A DNA stretch of 44,646 nucleotides from Pseudomonadota bacterium (GTDB taxonomy: Bacteria; Pseudomonadota; Gammaproteobacteria; Xanthomonadales; Ahniellaceae): assembly GCA_022705045.1 (NCBI GenBank), contig JAKJFE010000005.1, positions 1-44,646 on the forward strand. The letters run 5' to 3'. The notes beneath the pieces were generated by a model. The model made no database searches. It saw only the letters and a list, made by a program, of their open reading frames with translations, and was not told the DNA's origin. Positions 7,198-14,706 of this stretch are shown here, piece by piece. A program made the position numbers and the translations under genes. How positions within the stretch are numbered: the first letter of the stretch is position 1; the number at the start of each line of letters is the position of its first letter.

Positions 7198-10100
7198 ATG
7201 GAAAAGCGGCCCCTCATCCGCCTTCGGCACCTTCTCCCCGTAGTCACGGGGAGAAGGAAGATCAAGGGCGATGGCACTATTCCTTCGCCCCGCGCAGCGG
7301 GGAGAAGGTGGCGCGCAGCGCCGGATGAGGGGCACGCTTTGCGCATTGGCTTGTTCGCTTTCCTGATGTGTGTCGCAACAACGATCGCCCTTGCCTCCGA
7401 AGAAAAACCGGTCGAACGCAACTACACGACCGCGCCCTCGGCGCCGAAAACGCAGAGCTGGGACCAGGCGAACGCGAAGTCGGAAGGCTGCGTGAGCTGT
7501 CACACGTCGACTGATCGCCACACCATGCATGCCTCGCCCGCGGTCGTGCTCGGTTGCACCGATTGCCATGGCGGCGATGCTGCGATCAAGGCGCCGGCCA
7601 ACGTCGATTTCCACGTGCGCAGCGCCCGCCACTACGGTGACAAAGCGCACGACGATCACGGTGACGAACATGCATTCGGCACCCACAGTCCCTTCGATCC
7701 GCTGTACCAAAGCGCAATGGACAGCGCGCACGTGCTGCCGCGCTATCCGTCGAAGTGGAAGGACAGCGCCAATCCTGCACACACCTACGCCGCACTGAAC
7801 AAGGAAGCGCCCGAGTTCGTGCGCTTCGTGAATCCGGGCGACCTGCGCATCGCGCGTGAAGCCTGCGGCGCCTGCCACCTGCCGATCATCCAGGCCAGCG
7901 AACGCAGCATCATGGCCACCAGCGCGATGCTCTGGGGTGGTGCCAGTTACAACAACGGCATCCTGCCCTACAAGCGCTACCTGCTTGGCGAGAGCTACAC
8001 CCGCGATTCGCAGCCGAACGTGGTCAAGGCGCTGATCGCGGTCACGCCGGAGATGCAGCCGCGAGGCATCCTGCCGCAACTGTTCCCGCTGCCGGCCTGG
8101 GAAGTCATCCCACCCGCCGATGTGTTCCGCGTGTTCGAACGCGGTGGTCGCAACATCAACACCACCTTTGCCGAGACCGGACTGCCGAACTCGCTCGGAC
8201 AGATCCAGCGCCTCGAAGAACCCGGCCGCCCCGACCTGAAGCAGAGCAACCGCGGTCCGGCCACCGGGCAGCGCGTCGCGATTCCGGCGCTCAACATCCA
8301 CAAGACGCGCCTGAACGACCCGCACCTGTGGTTCCTCGGTACCAATGACAACCCGGGCGATTTCCGCAGCTCCGGCTGTTCCTCCTGTCATGTCGTTTAT
8401 GCAAACGACCGCGATCCGCGCCATTCGGCCGGCTATGCGCAATACGGCAGCACCGGCACCTCGCAGCAGACCGACCCGACGATTCCGCGCGACGAACCCG
8501 GACATCCGCTCAAGCACGAGTTCACGCGGGCGATACCGACCAGCCAGTGCATGATCTGCCACATGCACCAGCCGAACATGTTCATCAACACCATGCTCGG
8601 CTACATCATGTGGGACTACGAGTCCGACGCGGCCGCAATGTGGCCGAAAGAAGAACGCAAGCCGAGCGACGCCGAAATCCGCGAGATCAACCAGCGCAAT
8701 CCGGAAGAGGCGGCGATCCGCGGACTCTGGTCCGACCCGAAGTTTCTGCAGCAGGTGTCGCAGAACAACCCGAACCTGAAGGACACGCAGTTCGCCGACT
8801 ACCACGGCCACGGCTGGAATTTCCGCGCCGTGTTCAAGCGCGACCGCGAAGGCACCCTGCTCACCGCCGACAACCAGCCGATCGACGACAACGATCCGAA
8901 AAAGTTCGAGAAGGCCGTGCACCTCTCGTCCATCCACGTCGACCTCGGCCTGCAATGCGTCGATTGCCACTACGCGCAGGACGCGCACGGCAATGGCCAC
9001 ATCGTCGGCGAGGTGATGGCCGGCGTCGAGATCCAGTGCCAGGACTGTCACGGCACGGTCGACGAATATCCGTCGCTCAGCACCTCGGGACCGATGGCCA
9101 GTCCGAAGGGCAAGCAACTGGCACTGATCCGCAATCCGGACGGCAAGAAGCGTTTCGAATGGATCAATGGCCAGCTGATCCAGCGCTCGGCGGTGACGCC
9201 CGGCCTCGAGTGGTCGCTGTCCCTGCTCAAGGATGTCGCGAACAAGACGTCGTCCGCCTACAACGCGAAAGCGACGCGTGCACACACGGTGTCGAACGAC
9301 ACGGCGCAGCAGGCCTGGGGCGCCGACGTGCCGAAGGACCAGCGCGCGCACAACGAGGACAAGATGCTCTGCTACAGCTGCCACACCTCGTGGACCACGA
9401 GCTGCGGCGGCTGCCATCTGCCGATCCAGGCGAACTGGAAGACCGAACGCCAGCACTACGAGGGCGGCGAGACGCGCAACTACGCGACCTACAACCCGCA
9501 GGTTGCGCGCGACGACATGTTCCAACTCGGTCGCCATGGCGAGATCAAGGGCGGCAAGATCGCGCCGGTGCGTTCCAGCTCGGCGCTGGTGCTGTCGTCC
9601 ACGAACAGCAATCGCGAACGCATCTACATCCAGCAGCCGCCGATCGCGGCCTCGGGCTTCTCGTCGCAGGCTTTCGCGCCGCACTACCCGCACACCGAAC
9701 GCCGCGGCGAGACCAAGACCTGCACCGACTGCCATCTGAGTCAGCAGAACGACAACAACGCCATCATGGCCCAGCTGCTGCTGCAGGGCACCGACTTCGT
9801 CGACTTCCTCGGCTACAACGCCTACGTCGGCGGCGAAAAGACGCTGAGCGCCGTGCCTGTCACCGAATGGGACGAACCGCAGTCGGTGATCGGTTCCTAC
9901 CTGCACCGCTACGCTTATCCGGAACGCTACGCCAAGCACGAAGCGCGTGCGCGCGTGCTGCCGGAAGGATTCACCCACGACAGCAACGGCACCGTCGGCT
10001 GCCTGCAGCATCGCGGCGAGTACCTCTACGTGGCCGAGCGCGACAAGGGCCTGGTCGTCTACGACATCGCCAGCGTCGCCAACAAGGGCTTCAGCCAGCG

Positions 10101-11190
10101 AATCCTGACCGGACCGAGTTCACCACTCGGCCACGACACCCTCGTCGCATCCAAGGCCGCGACTTGCGTGGTGCTGCCGACCACGCAGCCGATCCATCCC
10201 GACCGCAATCAGGGGGACCTGATGCGTGTCACCAACATGGAGCAGCCGTTCTTCGCGATCTACAACTTCGCCTTCGTCACCGACGCCGAAGAAGGCCTGA
10301 TCCTGGTCGACATCAACACGCTGGCCGACGGCGAACTGCGCAACAACCAGCTCACGCGCGCGCTCACCTGGAACGAGAACGGTGTGCTCGACGGCGTGCG
10401 CCACCTGGCCATCGCCGGCACCTGGTTCTACGCCAGCACGCCGCGCGGCATCGTCGTGCTCGACATGACCGATCCGATGCAGCCGCGTGCGGTCACGACG
10501 ATTCCGCTGGCCGATACGCGCGCCGCGCAGGTGCAATTCCGCTACCTGTTCGCGACGACCGCGAAGGGTCTGGAAGTCGTCGACGTGACCGATCCGGCGC
10601 AGCCGCGCGTCGTGCCGAATGCGCTGGTGCCACTGGCCCATGCCGCCAAGCTGCATGTCGCCCGCACCTATGCCTATGTCGCGAACGGTGCCGACGGCAT
10701 CGCCATCGTCAACGTGACGAAACCCGAATCGCCGACGCTGTACCAGATGTTCAACGCCGACGGCGTCATCACGGACGCCCGCGACATCGTCGTCGCCGCG
10801 ACCAACGCCTCGCTGTTCGGTTACGTCGCCGACGGCGCGAACGGCCTCAAGGTGCTGCAACTGTTCTCGCCGGAAACGCAACCGAAGTTCTACGGCTTCA
10901 GCCCGCAACCGAAGCCGCAACTGATCGCGACTTGGGCCACACCCTCGCCCGCCATCGCACTCTCGCGTGGCCTCGAACGCGATCGTGCCGTCGACGAGAC
11001 CGGCGGCCAGATCGCCGTGCTCGGCCGCATCGGCTCACGTCCGTTCACCCACCCCGAAATGTCGAACCTCTACCTCGATGCCGAAGGCAAACCCTGGTGG
11101 GTCACCGATCAAGTCGACGGTCCGAACGGCGTCACCTCGAAGCCGCTCGATTGGAAACCGAATCGGACCGTGGAGATGCAGAACCACTGA
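7198..11190 (+). CDS. Decahaem c-type cytochrome with C-terminal LVIVD-type propeller
   Basis: A 1,330-residue protein with ten CXXCH haem-attachment motifs, starting at C98, C120, C223, C394, C451, C587, C614, C725, C736 and C842. After the last haem, from about residue 940 to 1250, come repeats of LVIVD type (YLYVAERDKGLVVYD, GIVVLDMTDPMQPRAV, GLEVVDVTDPAQPRVV, GIAIVNVTKPESPTLY), expected to fold as a beta-propeller. ATG 7198 follows a GAGGTG ribosome site. Residues 5-45 are encoded by a 123-bp palindromic element; the real export signal is probably IGLFAFLMCVATTIALA after it. A TTG at 7339, six bases after GAGGGG at the end of the element, could be the start actually used. Haem attachment requires export to the periplasm. 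It probably works with the barrel and haem-binding lipoprotein as an electron conduit or an extracytoplasmic oxidoreductase; the substrate is unknown. Confidence 0.9.
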   Translation: MEKRPLIRLRHLLPVVTGRRKIKGDGTIPSPRAAGRRWRAAPDEGHALRIGLFAFLMCVATTIALASEEKPVERNYTTAPSAPKTQSWDQANAKSEGCVSCHTSTDRHTMHASPAVVLGCTDCHGGDAAIKAPANVDFHVRSARHYGDKAHDDHGDEHAFGTHSPFDPLYQSAMDSAHVLPRYPSKWKDSANPAHTYAALNKEAPEFVRFVNPGDLRIAREACGACHLPIIQASERSIMATSAMLWGGASYNNGILPYKRYLLGESYTRDSQPNVVKALIAVTPEMQPRGILPQLFPLPAWEVIPPADVFRVFERGGRNINTTFAETGLPNSLGQIQRLEEPGRPDLKQSNRGPATGQRVAIPALNIHKTRLNDPHLWFLGTNDNPGDFRSSGCSSCHVVYANDRDPRHSAGYAQYGSTGTSQQTDPTIPRDEPGHPLKHEFTRAIPTSQCMICHMHQPNMFINTMLGYIMWDYESDAAAMWPKEERKPSDAEIREINQRNPEEAAIRGLWSDPKFLQQVSQNNPNLKDTQFADYHGHGWNFRAVFKRDREGTLLTADNQPIDDNDPKKFEKAVHLSSIHVDLGLQCVDCHYAQDAHGNGHIVGEVMAGVEIQCQDCHGTVDEYPSLSTSGPMASPKGKQLALIRNPDGKKRFEWINGQLIQRSAVTPGLEWSLSLLKDVANKTSSAYNAKATRAHTVSNDTAQQAWGADVPKDQRAHNEDKMLCYSCHTSWTTSCGGCHLPIQANWKTERQHYEGGETRNYATYNPQVARDDMFQLGRHGEIKGGKIAPVRSSSALVLSSTNSNRERIYIQQPPIAASGFSSQAFAPHYPHTERRGETKTCTDCHLSQQNDNNAIMAQLLLQGTDFVDFLGYNAYVGGEKTLSAVPVTEWDEPQSVIGSYLHRYAYPERYAKHEARARVLPEGFTHDSNGTVGCLQHRGEYLYVAERDKGLVVYDIASVANKGFSQRILTGPSSPLGHDTLVASKAATCVVLPTTQPIHPDRNQGDLMRVTNMEQPFFAIYNFAFVTDAEEGLILVDINTLADGELRNNQLTRALTWNENGVLDGVRHLAIAGTWFYASTPRGIVVLDMTDPMQPRAVTTIPLADTRAAQVQFRYLFATTAKGLEVVDVTDPAQPRVVPNALVPLAHAAKLHVARTYAYVANGADGIAIVNVTKPESPTLYQMFNADGVITDARDIVVAATNASLFGYVADGANGLKVLQLFSPETQPKFYGFSPQPKPQLIATWATPSPAIALSRGLERDRAVDETGGQIAVLGRIGSRPFTHPEMSNLYLDAEGKPWWVTDQVDGPNGVTSKPLDWKPNRTVEMQNH
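7210..7332. repeat. 123-bp palindromic MITE-like element inserted in frame
   Basis: The ends are perfect 11-bp inverted repeats (CCCCTCATCCG at 7210-7220 and CGGATGAGGGG at 7322-7332). The inverted similarity continues inward through CACCTTCTCCCC and its complement GGGGAGAAGGTG. Two inner hairpins are CTCCCCGTAGTCACGGGGAG and CCCCGCgcaGCGGGG. The length is exactly 41 codons without a stop, so it leaves the decahaem cytochrome frame intact while adding a basic peptide before the signal sequence. I recall similar CCCTCATCCG/CTTCTCCCC palindromes as common dispersed repeats in xanthomonad-like genomes. No transposase is encoded. Confidence 0.8.
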
Positions 11191-11370
11191 GGGCCAACGG
11201 CCCGAACGAATGGGAGCCCGGGGCAACGCCCCGGATCTCAGGACGAATCGATTGCGAATTTTCCGATTCGAAGTTCCGTCGTTGTCCGACGCGTCAACCG
11301 AACCCCCAAGACACCATCACGTCCACCAGGGGCTTCGCCCCTGGCTCCCATTCGTACGCGCCGTTGGCGC
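11191..11370. repeat. Inverted pair of REP-like elements (REPIN-like)
   Basis: Two elements of similar design face each other. The left one is GGGCC-AAC-GGCCC (11191-11203), then ACGAATGGGAGC, then CCGGGGC-AAC-GCCCCGG (11218-11234). The right one is its inverse: CCAGGGGC-TTC-GCCCCTGG (11326-11344), CTCCCATTCG, then GCGCC-GTT-GGCGC (11358-11370). The shared linker GAATGGGAGC and the loop sequences match in inverted orientation. The first hairpin begins right after the cytochrome stop codon and may also end that transcript. The pair lies 30 bp before a Y1 transposase gene. Confidence 0.8.
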
Positions 11371-11400
11371 TAGACCAGGACGCGAGGCATCAGGGTTGCC

Positions 11401-11853
11401 ATGCCGCAGTCGCTTGCGCGAGTTCATTTGCACCTCGTGTTCAGCACGAGGCATCGCGAGCCGTGGTTGCAGGATGATGTGCGTGAAGCGTTGCATGCCT
11501 ACATGTCGGCCACGTCGGCGAATGCGGGTTGTCCGGTCACGGCGATCAACTCGGTCGACGATCACGTGCATGTGCTGTTCGAATTGAGTCGGACGATGGC
11601 GGTGTGCGACACCGTCGAAGTGCTGAAGACGGCCTCGTCGAAATGGATCAAGACGCGGGGCGACGGCTATCTCTCATTCGCCTGGCAAGCCGGATACGGC
11701 GTCTTCGCGGTGTCCGCATCGAATGTCCCTGCCGTCTGTCGTTACATCGAGCGACAGCAGGAACATCATCGTCGTACCAATTTTCAGGACGAGTATCGCG
11801 GACTGCTCGATCGCCACCGCACCGACTTCGACGAACGCTACATCTGGGACTGA
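11401..11853 (+). CDS. IS200/RAYT-like Y1 (HUH) transposase
   Basis: A 150-residue single-domain Y1 transposase. It shows the family opening LHLVFSTRHREPWL, the metal-binding HUH motif in DDHVHVLFEL (H55, H57), the strand FAWQAGYGVFAVS, and the catalytic tyrosine in CRYIERQQEHH (Y115). It ends in the family-typical DERYIWD. Such enzymes nick and join single-stranded DNA at hairpin ends; stand-alone relatives (RAYTs) are thought to spread REP palindromes. No accessory tnpB gene is present. An inverted REP pair lies immediately upstream, which favours the RAYT reading over a complete insertion sequence, and no matching palindrome is seen downstream before the dehydrogenase gene ends at 11872. 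The gene looks intact. Confidence 0.87.
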   Translation: MPQSLARVHLHLVFSTRHREPWLQDDVREALHAYMSATSANAGCPVTAINSVDDHVHVLFELSRTMAVCDTVEVLKTASSKWIKTRGDGYLSFAWQAGYGVFAVSASNVPAVCRYIERQQEHHRRTNFQDEYRGLLDRHRTDFDERYIWD

Positions 11854-11871
11854 CGCCTCGTCCGCCGCGCA

Positions 11872-12891
11872 TCAGCCCGCGAAATCGTTCTTCAGCACGA
11901 TCCGATACCGCGCCTTGCCGGCGCGGAGGTGGTCGAAGGCGTCGTTGACGCGGCTCATCGGGAACTGTTCGACCATCGGTTCGATGCCGTGGCGGGCGCA
12001 GAACGCGAGCATCTTGGCGATGCCGGTGGGTGAACCGGTGGGTGATCCCGACACCTGCTTCTGACCCATCAGCAGCGAGAACACCTGTACCGGAATCGGT
12101 TCGAGCACGGCGCCGACGACGTGCAGGCGACCGCGTGGCGCGAGTGCGGCGATCAACGCATTCCAGTCGAGGCGCACGTTTGCGGTCACGATGATCAGGT
12201 CCAGCGAACCGGCGATCGCCGCGATCTGCTTCGTGTCGGTGCTCGACACGGTGCGATGCGCGCCGAGCGCGCGTGCTTCCTCGTACTTGCCGGCATTCGA
12301 TGTGAATGCGGTGACTTCGCAGCCCCAGGCGCGCGCAAAACGCACGGCCATGTGGCCAAGGCCGCCGATGCCGACGACACCCACGCGCCCGGTCGGCTGG
12401 ATGCCGTAGTCGAGCAAGGGCGTGAACACGGTGATGCCGCCGCAGAACAGCGGGCCGGCCACTTCCGGACGGATGTTCTCCGGCAGCGCGATGGTCCAGG
12501 CCCAATGTGCGCGCACGCGATCGGCGAAGCCGCCATGTCGGTGCACGATGGTCGGCTGCAGGCTGCCGCACAGGTGCTGGTCGCCGCCCATGCACGATCC
12601 GCAGTGCATGCAGCTGGCGCTGGTCCAGCCCACGCCGACGCGCTGCCCGAGCTGCAGGCCTTTCGCGTTCGCGCCCAATGCGACGACGCGACCGACGACC
12701 TCATGACCCGGCACCAGCGGATACGCGGACATGCCCCATTCGTTGTCGAGCATCGACAGGTCGGAATGGCAGACACCGCAATAGTCGACGGCGACTTCGA
12801 CCTCGTCCGCACCGAGCGGGCCCGGATCGTAATCGAATCGTTCGAGCGGTCCCTTCGCCGCAGTTGCAGCCCAGGCCTTGATCATCGACAT
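11872..12891 (-). CDS. Zinc-dependent alcohol dehydrogenase (YahK/CAD type)
   Basis: A 339-residue medium-chain dehydrogenase. Catalytic zinc ligands are visible as C41 in GVCHSD and H63 with E64 in PGHEVVG, plus the Cys of PLFCGG. The structural zinc site is C94, C97, C100 and C108. The nucleotide-binding Rossmann motif is GVVGIGGLGHMAV. The pattern (YCGVCHSDL, WGMSAYPLVPGHE) matches the NADP-preferring YahK/cinnamyl-alcohol dehydrogenase group, which reduces a broad range of aldehydes. The start at 12891 (MSMIKAWAA) is preferred because GGAGAG lies about nine bases upstream; an in-frame ATG at 12906 would overlap that site. It is divergent from the FG-GAP gene, and its end is 18 bp from the end of the transposase gene. 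Likely role: detoxifying aldehyde reduction in the cytoplasm. Confidence 0.92.
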   Translation of the reverse strand: MSMIKAWAATAAKGPLERFDYDPGPLGADEVEVAVDYCGVCHSDLSMLDNEWGMSAYPLVPGHEVVGRVVALGANAKGLQLGQRVGVGWTSASCMHCGSCMGGDQHLCGSLQPTIVHRHGGFADRVRAHWAWTIALPENIRPEVAGPLFCGGITVFTPLLDYGIQPTGRVGVVGIGGLGHMAVRFARAWGCEVTAFTSNAGKYEEARALGAHRTVSSTDTKQIAAIAGSLDLIIVTANVRLDWNALIAALAPRGRLHVVGAVLEPIPVQVFSLLMGQKQVSGSPTGSPTGIAKMLAFCARHGIEPMVEQFPMSRVNDAFDHLRAGKARYRIVLKNDFAG

Positions 12892-12993
12892 GTCGGCACT
12901 CTCCATGAAGTTGGACGGACGGGCGTCGCCACGCTGACGCGACCGTGTTTGATCCTCTCACACCCGCCGTCACGGCGGCGCAAACGCTGCGGT

Positions 12994-13009
12994 TTGGGAC
13001 ATTTCCCAA
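12994..13009. promoter_or_regulatory. Short palindrome between divergent genes
   Basis: TTGGGA-CATT-TCCCAA forms a 6-bp inverted repeat in the 205-bp divergent region between the dehydrogenase and FG-GAP genes. It could be an operator for one or both. No regulator gene is adjacent, and a chance origin is possible. Confidence 0.25.
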
Positions 13010-13096
13010 GCCCGATTCCGTGTTCGTCCGGCGCCGGGCCGAAGTGGTCGCGACAGGATGCCGGCATCCGCGAATGGTTCGCGGCGGGAGATCGGC

Positions 13097-14650
13097 ATGT
13101 CGTGTTTCACTCGTCAGTTTCGGACCCATCGCACGGCAGCGACATTCGTACTGTTCGTGTGTGCTGCATTCGCGACCGACAGTGTGATGGCGCAGCGTAC
13201 GATCGCGTTGTCGGCGCTGGCCCCAGACGCCGGCTTCCGCATCGACGGGCTCGCGGATGGCGACTTGCTCGGCATCAACAGCGACGCCATCGGCGACTTC
13301 AATGGCGACGGACTCGACGACTTCCTCGTCTCGGCCGAAGAAGCACAAGGCGGCCGCGGCAGCACCTATGTGGTCTTCGGTCGCAGCAACGGATTTCCGG
13401 ACGGCATATCGCTGGAACAACTCGATGGCGCGAATGGCTTCCGCCTCGATGGCGCACCCTACGAAGGCTTCAACCACCGCGCCCGCGGCGCGGGCGACGT
13501 GAACGGCGACCGCCGCGGCGATCTGATCCTCGGACTGTCGAGCAGCAACGGTTTCGACGGCCGTGCCTGCGTCGTCTACGGCCAGGCAACGATGGACGCG
13601 ATCGCGACGATCGACACGCTGCCATCCGGGCAGGTCACTTGCATGGACGGTGCGCAACTGTACGAAAACATCGGCAAGTCGGTCGCGGCGCTTGGCGATT
13701 TCAACGGCGACGGTCTCGACGACATCGCCATCGGCACCGTGCATGGCGACTTCGCCGGTGCGGACAGCGGCAGTGTCTACGTGATCTACGGTCGTGCGCC
13801 GAATCTGGGACGATACATCGCGTTGGAAGCGCTCGATGGCGTGCAGGGGTTCCGGATCGATGGCGCGGCCGCCGACGACCGTTTCGGCATCAGCGTCGGA
13901 TCGGGCGACATCAATGGCGACGGCCGTGCCGATCTGATTGCCGGTGCGGAACGCGCCGGTGTGCCGGGCGCGATGCAGGGCACGGCCTACGTGCTGTTCG
14001 GCAACGACCGGCGACAGGACACGCCGATGTCGGCGGCGACGTTGGATGGCTCGCGCGGTTTCACGATCCACACCGACACCTCGTTCGCGTTCCTCGGTCG
14101 CGCCGTCGGTTCGGCCGACGTGAATCACGACGGTTACGACGACGTGCTGGTCGGCACACTGCAAAACCGCGCCTATGTCGTGCACGGTGCGAACACCTTC
14201 CCTGCCCACGTGGATGTCGGCGCATTGAACGGCAGGAACGGCTTCCGCATCGACGGCGCACAGGCGGGCGATCGTGCCGGAGAAAGTATCGCCGGTGTCG
14301 GCGACGTGAACGGCGACAGCATCGACGACATCGGACTCGGCGCCCAGTACGCGGATGCACAGGGCGCGGATGCCGGCCAGGTCCATGTCGTGTTCGGCCA
14401 CACCGATCCGCGAACGGCAACGCTGTCGCTCGCCACATGGGCGGACCGCGAGGGCTTCACCCTGGTTGGCACCGGCGCCGAGGACTATTGCGGACTGAAC
14501 ATCGGCCGCGGCGGCGACCTGAATCATGACGGGATCGTCGACCTGCTGCTCAGCTGCCATGGCGCGAGCACGCTGGGCGCATATCGCGGTGCGGCCTACG
14601 TGATCCATGGCGAACGACCGGTTGCACTGTTCAAGAACGGGCTGGAATAG
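13097..14650 (+). CDS. Secreted FG-GAP (integrin-like) propeller protein
   Basis: A 517-residue exported protein made almost entirely of FG-GAP repeats. Seven calcium-binding loops of the form D-x-N-x-D-x-x-x-D are visible, for example GDFNGDGLDD (twice), GDVNGDRRGD, GDINGDGRAD, ADVNHDGYDD, GDVNGDSIDD and GDLNHDGIVD, spaced about 60-70 residues apart. This fits a seven-bladed propeller. The start at 13097 (MSCFTRQFRTHRTAATF) follows GGGAGA; the signal peptide likely ends at VMAQ. The protein ends in VALFKNGLE, resembling the end of the subtilase encoded at 15628. Such propellers bind ligands or partners at the cell surface. No enzymatic residues are seen. The aldehyde dehydrogenase-like neighbour is divergent and probably unrelated. 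Confidence 0.88.
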   Translation: MSCFTRQFRTHRTAATFVLFVCAAFATDSVMAQRTIALSALAPDAGFRIDGLADGDLLGINSDAIGDFNGDGLDDFLVSAEEAQGGRGSTYVVFGRSNGFPDGISLEQLDGANGFRLDGAPYEGFNHRARGAGDVNGDRRGDLILGLSSSNGFDGRACVVYGQATMDAIATIDTLPSGQVTCMDGAQLYENIGKSVAALGDFNGDGLDDIAIGTVHGDFAGADSGSVYVIYGRAPNLGRYIALEALDGVQGFRIDGAAADDRFGISVGSGDINGDGRADLIAGAERAGVPGAMQGTAYVLFGNDRRQDTPMSAATLDGSRGFTIHTDTSFAFLGRAVGSADVNHDGYDDVLVGTLQNRAYVVHGANTFPAHVDVGALNGRNGFRIDGAQAGDRAGESIAGVGDVNGDSIDDIGLGAQYADAQGADAGQVHVVFGHTDPRTATLSLATWADREGFTLVGTGAEDYCGLNIGRGGDLNHDGIVDLLLSCHGASTLGAYRGAAYVIHGERPVALFKNGLE

Positions 14651-14706
14651 GCAAGATCGGACCTTCGATTCCACGGAGTGGCAGGACATGTGTTCAACCT
14701 GGTGCG

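Noticed and set aside
7210..7332. CRISPR repeat or riboswitch at the start of the cytochrome gene
   Set aside because: There is one palindromic element with inverted ends and no direct repeats or spacers; its form is that of a MITE-like repeat.
6949..10011. A 1,020-codon open frame on the minus strand
   Set aside because: It lies opposite the barrel and decahaem genes, whose proteins have clear motifs. Long antisense frames are expected in DNA with G/C at third positions; the translation shows no domain.
8547..11477. A 976-codon frame overlapping the cytochrome gene on the same strand
   Set aside because: Arginine-rich out-of-frame shadow; it runs through the REP pair and has no domain.
11191..11853. 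A complete IS200/IS605 insertion sequence
   Set aside because: No matching right-end hairpin lies between the transposase stop and the dehydrogenase gene, and no tnpB is present; a RAYT with REPs fits better.
12894..13096. A small gene or RNA in the divergent region before the FG-GAP gene
   Set aside because: I saw only short palindromes (12994-13009 and a GCCGT/ACGGC hairpin near 12966); no start with a ribosome site or terminator.
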